From Dichetophora obliterata (taxonomy: Eukaryota > Arthropoda > Insecta > Diptera > Sciomyzidae): 64,000 bases of DNA. The position numbers and the translations under genes are program-made. How positions within the stretch are numbered: position 1 is the stretch's first letter; the number at the start of each line of letters is the position of its first letter. Under the pieces are notes generated by a model. The model had not been told where the DNA came from and made no database searches. It saw nothing but the letters and a program-made list of their open reading frames with translations. This document shows positions 58,723 to 64,000 of the stretch, piece by piece. The DNA is taken from positions 39,684,819 to 39,748,818 of the forward strand of contig OY986439.1 in assembly GCA_963920525.1 (NCBI GenBank), in the 5' to 3' direction.

Positions 58723-59730
58723 CAGGGGTGTAACGAGCGGGGGTAGGGGGTAGACTACCATCCGTACTTTTTTAGAGTCGGCCTATTTGTTATTTTTTAC
58801 TAAAACTTTTTAAAACATTGATTTTTATAAACAATAATTATGAACGCATCAAAGCCAGTCGTACCTTTTAAAGCCATTTTCATAACAAAAGCCAACTTTA
58901 GTCGGCTATTTAATTTTAATTCATACTCAAAACCATCTTCAGTCGGCCAATTCACTTTTAGTCGTACATTAAACAAACTTCACTCGGTTAACTCACTTTC
59001 AGTCGTACCTTAAACAAACTTCAGTCGACCAACTCATTTTAAGTCGTTTCAGCGTTGAATTGTTGTAAACGAATCCAGTGTTCCTTTGTGACAAAATGCA
59101 GAAAAAGTTCAGAAAAGTAGTATAAATATTGTTAAAAAAGTACGGAAATAGTAATGCATAGTAATGTAAAAGAGAGAACATTGTGCAACCGTGTCCTTGA
59201 CCAAAAATAAAAACCGAAAATGATATTTTTGTTTGACCAAAAAATTATTAATTATTTTTATTTAAGATTTAAAAGATAAAATCAGAATAATATTTTTATA
59301 TCTGACCAAAAACTTGAAAATCATAAAATAATGATAAATGCTTAATTTTTTGGATATACATAGCTTAATAATAATAATAGCTAAAAAATAAATGGAATAA
59401 AACAAGCCCAAACGAACAAAGGCGAAAAGCTTAAAAGAGCGATAAAAGGCCAAACCAAAAAAAAAAAAATTCAAAACATACTTAATTATATGTATTTTGA
59501 AGCACACAAGCACTTCATTAAAAAAGGCTTTTAATAAAAATAATTACAAAGTGTTTTTCTTAGCCGTTCAAATGAAAAAGACCCCTTAAGATTTATTTAT
59601 ATTCATGGAACGGATGAGTAACTTTATTTAATTCTATGTTGTATTTAAAAAAAAAGGCGGGACTTAAGGGTATCCAGTCGGCCGAAATACATTGATACCC
59701 CCCAATCAGAATGGCCTCGGTACGCCCCTG
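58723..59730 (+). mobile_element. Internally deleted hAT element, shorter copy
   Basis: The left TIR CAGGGGTGTAACGAGCGGGG and the right TIR, reverse complemented, CAGGGGCGTACCGAGGCCAT match at the outer positions. Flanks CCTACGCC (58715-58722) and CCTGCGCC (59731-59738) agree at 7 of 8 bases, fitting an aged 8-bp hAT duplication. From TGTTCCTTTGTGACAAAATG (about 59080) it matches the longer copy at 25222-27827 at both ends but lacks the transposase region. About 350 bp to the left carry TCAGTCG/TTTTAGTCG words. Confidence 0.85.
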
Positions 59731-59761
59731 CCTGCGCCTACTTATATATATATGTATATTA

Positions 59762-60558
59762 GGGCGGGTCGATTTATTTTTCGACAATTTCCCTATGATT
59801 TCCGTATTCTATGGGTTATTCCATGAAAATTTGCCAATGGAACTATCGTTAAAACCGAGTCCCCTACTTTTTGTTGGTAGATTTTTCCCCAAATTGACGT
59901 TCGTATGAAATATTACCTACACGTTCACAACCATAACTCAAAAACTATCGATCGCGTTTAATCGCCAGTAGGCGCGTTGGAAAGGTGAGCTCATTTTGAT
60001 CGATTTACAAAAAAATTTACATTATTGGCATATTTTTTCACAGGGTGCACACCCTGTGTTATGTTTGTTATATTCACACCCTGTGAAAAAATATGCCAAT
60101 AATGTAAAGCGCAAATCAGTCCAGTCGTAACGTAAGGTTCGTAAGCTTCGTAAGTCAAAAAAATTGAGCCAAAAAAATGGCCATGAAAGTAATATTCTTG
60201 GACAAAATCATGAAAAAAATGGAAAAATGCTCCAAAATTTGGACAAAAATGCCCGTAACTTTTGAACCGTTGGACCAATGGTGGAGATATTTTTAAATTG
60301 ATCAAAATGAGCTCACCTTTCCAACGCGCCTACTGGCGATTAAACCCGATCGATAGTTTCTGAGTTATGGATGTGAACGTGTAGGTAATATTTCATACCA
60401 ACGTCAATTTGGGTAAAATCTACCAACAAAAAGTAGGGGACTCGATTTTAACGATAGAGGTATGGTTCCTTCGGCAAATTTTCATGGAATAACCCATAGA
60501 ATACGGAAATCATAGGGAAATTGGTGAATTTTTTCACTCCCTACAAATCGACCCGCCC
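59762..60558. mobile_element. Foldback element with about 250-bp arms and an inner palindrome
   Basis: The arms (59762-60010 and about 60292-60558) are near-exact inverted copies starting GGGCGGGTCGATTT. They include GGTAATATTTCATACGAACG-type and CCAACGCGCCTACTGGCGAT blocks. TA flanks both ends (59760-59761 and 60559-60560). Between the arms is a second palindrome: TTACATTATTGGCATATTTT onward (60016-60047) and its complement (about 60077-60107). It lies only 31 bp from the hAT element at 58723-59730. Confidence 0.9.
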
Positions 60559-60560
60559 TA

Positions 60561-63500
60561 ATGTATATATATAAATGCTTGAATATGCCAATTGTTTTCT
60601 TTATATGTGTATGGATTATGAACAAAAAGGTCTTGAATCTTACTGAACTAATGAAAAACATTTTTAAATTAATATGAAAACATGAATATGGAATAAGTAT
60701 GTGGAAAACATCTTCGATTAATGAGAAAATGTTTTATTTCGTATTTTTCGGACTAAGTTTACTTAAGAGTTTTAGGGGGTGTCCCGTATAAGATTTTCCA
60801 ATTTATAAACCATATCTTCCTTTACGCATAATGAAAAGATTTATAACTTTTTGTTTTCACATTGACTTTTAACTTCAATTCGATCACGTTTAGTTATTTT
60901 TTAACCGTTTTATTACTTTTGTTTAGAAATAGAAAATTTTTTAAATCTATCTCTTACGTCAAAAAGCATGTTAGAATTAAAAATAAAAGGCAATTTTGGA
61001 CAATATTTCGGAATTATAGCTTTACTAGGTACGATAATTTTTAATCCAATCGCTCTTAAAATTCAACCTGTTTTTTACCCATCCCTACACTTTAAATAAA
61101 TATATACCCAATTCATTTAAAAAAAAAATTTGAGCCTCCGATGCACGACGAAGGTCTTAAAATTTGGTTTAAAAGATTTAATTTGAATGTGTAAAAGACT
61201 ATTTGAAATTGACAACTAAATGGAGTGAAATTAACTGCTACGTCCCATACAAAATGGCGCAAGAAAATCATTGTGAAAGTATCTTCCATACAAAATGCAG
61301 CTTTGAAACAAAAAAATTGCTGTAAATGTAGCAAATGCGAAGTTATTTATGAAAATAATCTGTCGACCTATTCTTTTAAGTCTTGCAATATCTCCTCGTA
61401 CTGTACTTGTCTATTTGGTGTATTTGTTTTTAAATGTTAAAAAATTAAAAAATTCTTTATCATTGTTTTTCCCAACATTTCGTTGGAAGTTTTCTACATC
61501 TTTAGGGGATGTCAGTTTATTGTCAGTTATTGATTTGAAATTATGAATATACATTTTTTTCTTAAGCCTGTCTGTCTTAACCACCTAATAAATCATAGCA
61601 AAAAATTTGTTTTAGATGTCACGCAATTTTGTCCAAACTAATTCTTTTTGAGATAATCATTTGATTATTTTTAAATTTAAATAAACGAGCAAGATTTTGC
61701 TGTTATTTCATCTAAAGTTCTTGAGATTATGCAACTTTATCACTGATAAGAGCTGTCACGCCTCAATTTCCAAATTTAATATTTTTGAGTAATCATTCGT
61801 AATCTATATTTTAATGAACTATACGAACTTCATAGTGCTATTATCTAAATTTCTTGAAATATTTTAATCTATATCAAAATATGCATGCTCTATTGTCAAA
61901 ATACTCACTTTTTAACTGAGTCATTTCTTAACAAAATTTCAATTTATCTTTTATTTTATCATCTATTTTTCTCGAAATAATCTAAGTTTATAAAAAAATA
62001 TGTTTTGAAGTTCCTTTGGGAAATATGTTTTTTAAGCCATTTAAAAAAAATAAATCTTTTTTGATAAACCATTTTTATAATTTAGGCAATTCTAAATCCT
62101 TATTTTCAATTTTGAAGTTGTTTGTGTGGTGGGCGTGCCACGTATTTAATGGTTTTTTAATGGTAAATGTATTGATCAATAGAAAAAGTATGCAAAAGTT
62201 TAGGACGATAGCTAACTCCTTCGAATTGGCGCTGCTAATTCTGATTCTTAAACCATAGTGCATTGCTGTCGGTTTTGTTGCTGGTTTGGTGTTTGTTACT
62301 TCTATTCTGTTGCAGCTGCATGTTGTTTGGTTTCACTTTTGACTGCAATAAAAATTGCTATTTTTTCGATCGTTCAGATGGACGGTTATACGCTGAATGG
62401 GTCTGTCGATAGGTTGGTTGTCTGGTCGGTCGGTCGTTGGGTTTGGCACATCGGTACATTTGTGCTTTTAATAGAAATTTAGTGGCTGGCAGCAATTTAC
62501 TTTTAAATGTTTTTGCTTTGCTAAACGTTTCGCTTTGTTTTTTCAATTGCTGTAGCTGTAGCAGAAGCATCAGGATTTTTTTTTAGCGTCTTAATGATGG
62601 TTTTGACTCGTTGTTTACGATGAAAGTTTTTTGGAGCAAAATTGTGCAGAAATTGGAGTAGATTGTGGAATTCGTTGCCTGTTAGAAATAAAAGTATCCG
62701 TGATAAGCACACCTTTAAGCATGAAATTTTTCTATACTTTTCTTAATACTGTCTCTTCATCTCTCTATCAACATCTATATAATTAATATTAAGTTCAGAT
62801 TTGCTTGTTACTTGTATTTTGTTGTTATAATTTAGTGATTTTTCACCTTATTTCTTTTTAAATAACTTAAGTATTAGCTTTAAATATTATTTACTTTTTC
62901 GGTTGACTCTCCTATAACTTCTTGAAAATTTGTTAATTTGTATTGCATTTAAAAGACTATGTCTTACATGTAAACATTAATTTCAATAAATAAATTAATA
63001 AAATAAATAAATAAAATCAATAAAAAATCCAAAAATCCAAAATCCAAAAAAAAAAAAAAAATCGAAGGAAGAGAAAAAAATTGGGACTGCCACATAAATA
63101 ATTTCATATCAAATGTTTTTTATTTTTATTATTTTTGTATGCTTTCAAAGAGAAAAATTTGCACGGACCAATCTGTGCCTCAAACTTTTACCCAAATTAT
63201 TTTGCTAGATCTTCAGCTTGCCTTTGCTGGCTTTTCTATGAAAGTTCTTCCAGCGTCTTCAAATGTCTCCCTCTTATACCACTTGAGGTCGACGGAATTT
63301 ATTTTTTGTTTTACATCTCTATGTTCCTAAGAGTGATGATGGCTTTTTATTATATAAAAATAAATAAACATATAAATAAAAAAATATAAAAAAAATCTAA
63401 ACTGGAAAAGAAGTTTTGCTCTCAAATTCGCAGTATGTGTTGAGCACAGATATATTCCTGCTTTCAAACCTTTGCTGTGTACGACGGCTTTGAAACCAAG

Positions 63501-63765
63501 GAAGTGGAAATTTTCGCTCAGTCTTCAAAAAATAGTCTTCCCTGTGTTTTGTTGAAATATGTACAATAGACTGATCCTTATTTGCATGTAGGAAAAAAAA
63601 CATTTGTTTTTTTGAGCACCATTTTATTTTGTTCCAATATATAAAAAAACGCATAAAAAAATGTTTTAAAGAAATTTGGCTTTATTAACACGTGCCGCCA
63701 GGAAGAAATTAAAAAATTATTTACGACATATGAGAAAAAGGATAAAACAGAAATTCCATTTTGAA
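60561..63765. other. No gene seen
   Basis: AT-rich DNA. 62250-62700 is somewhat less AT-rich, with GGTCGGTCGGT-type runs near 62425, and may be single-copy. Open frames (for example 62016-62258 and 63135-63389) have no domain. Confidence 0.45.
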
Positions 63766-63830
63766 CGTACCGGCCTTACGGTATGACGGCACGTGTGTAC
63801 GGCCGATTTGGGTGAAATTTTGCATTGATG
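63766..63830 (+). repeat. Short repeat shared with the gap edge
   Basis: ACGTACCGGCCTTACGGTAT and later CCGATTTGGGTGAAATTTTG match 14905-14960. It continues with ATTGATGCTCAACTGG. The full repeat probably extends to the window end, but no second copy is available because of the gap. Confidence 0.65.
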
Positions 63831-64000
63831 CTCAACTGGAAAAAAAAATAAAAAACTGTATTTAAAGGAAGAAATGCTGGAGTTATTTTAGGCGGAGTTA
63901 CAGCGTGCACAAAATTGGAAAAATCGGCAAGAACGTCGAAAATCAAGTTTTACAAGAATTCATATCTCAATCATTTCTTAACCGAACACTAAGTTTCAAA

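Overview
The window is AT-rich, gene-poor DNA from an insect, most likely a higher fly (Brachycera). I infer this from the repeats. There are RNase H-bearing LINEs, hAT, TA-target and copia elements typical of flies. A repeat at 8120-8740, 12560-13030 and 47940-48620 resembles the INE-1/DINE-1 class of dipteran genomes. I found no intact host gene, tRNA, rRNA or CRISPR. Every recognisable coding stretch is a broken transposable-element gene. The genus cannot be told from this sequence.

Layout. 914-1275: LINE reverse transcriptase (RT) tail. 1849-4268: element with about 285-bp inverted arms, split by a minus-strand LINE (2250-3981). 7308-10453: two small inverted-repeat elements, each with a head-to-head pair of tRNA-like modules. 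8120-13030: INE-1-like repeats and short tandem arrays. 14961-15160: assembly gap. 15976-16921: hAT-type element with an 8-bp target duplication. 17137-18990: minus-strand LINE split by a repeat-rich insertion. 20566-21246: deleted hAT element with a transposase tail. 23982-29846: apparent three-level nest (inverted-repeat element, then LINE, then hAT). 29846-31170: heptanucleotide array. 32800-33270 and 36040-38460: plus-strand LINE parts. 33598-34056: inverted-repeat element with a tRNA-Met-like core. 41180-41580: TA-flanked MITE. 42090-45545: large palindrome built of about 354-bp tandem units, abutting a broken Pif1/Helitron-type helicase (45480-46460). 47609-47770 and 50550-50973: further TA-flanked MITEs. 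52520-53193: hAT MITE. 53760-55010: copia pseudogene. 57591-58576: element with a tRNA-like core. 58723-59730: hAT relative of the copy at 25222. 59762-60558: foldback element.

The genes do not form a pathway; the window records repeated insertion, nesting and decay. Two patterns stand out. First, several unrelated-looking inverted-repeat elements carry tRNA-like (A-box/B-box) cores. Second, the palindromic tandem array at 42-45.5 kb could fold into a long hairpin if transcribed, and one of its units has a MITE whose empty site survives in a sister unit. All calls come from reading by eye; no search or folding was run.
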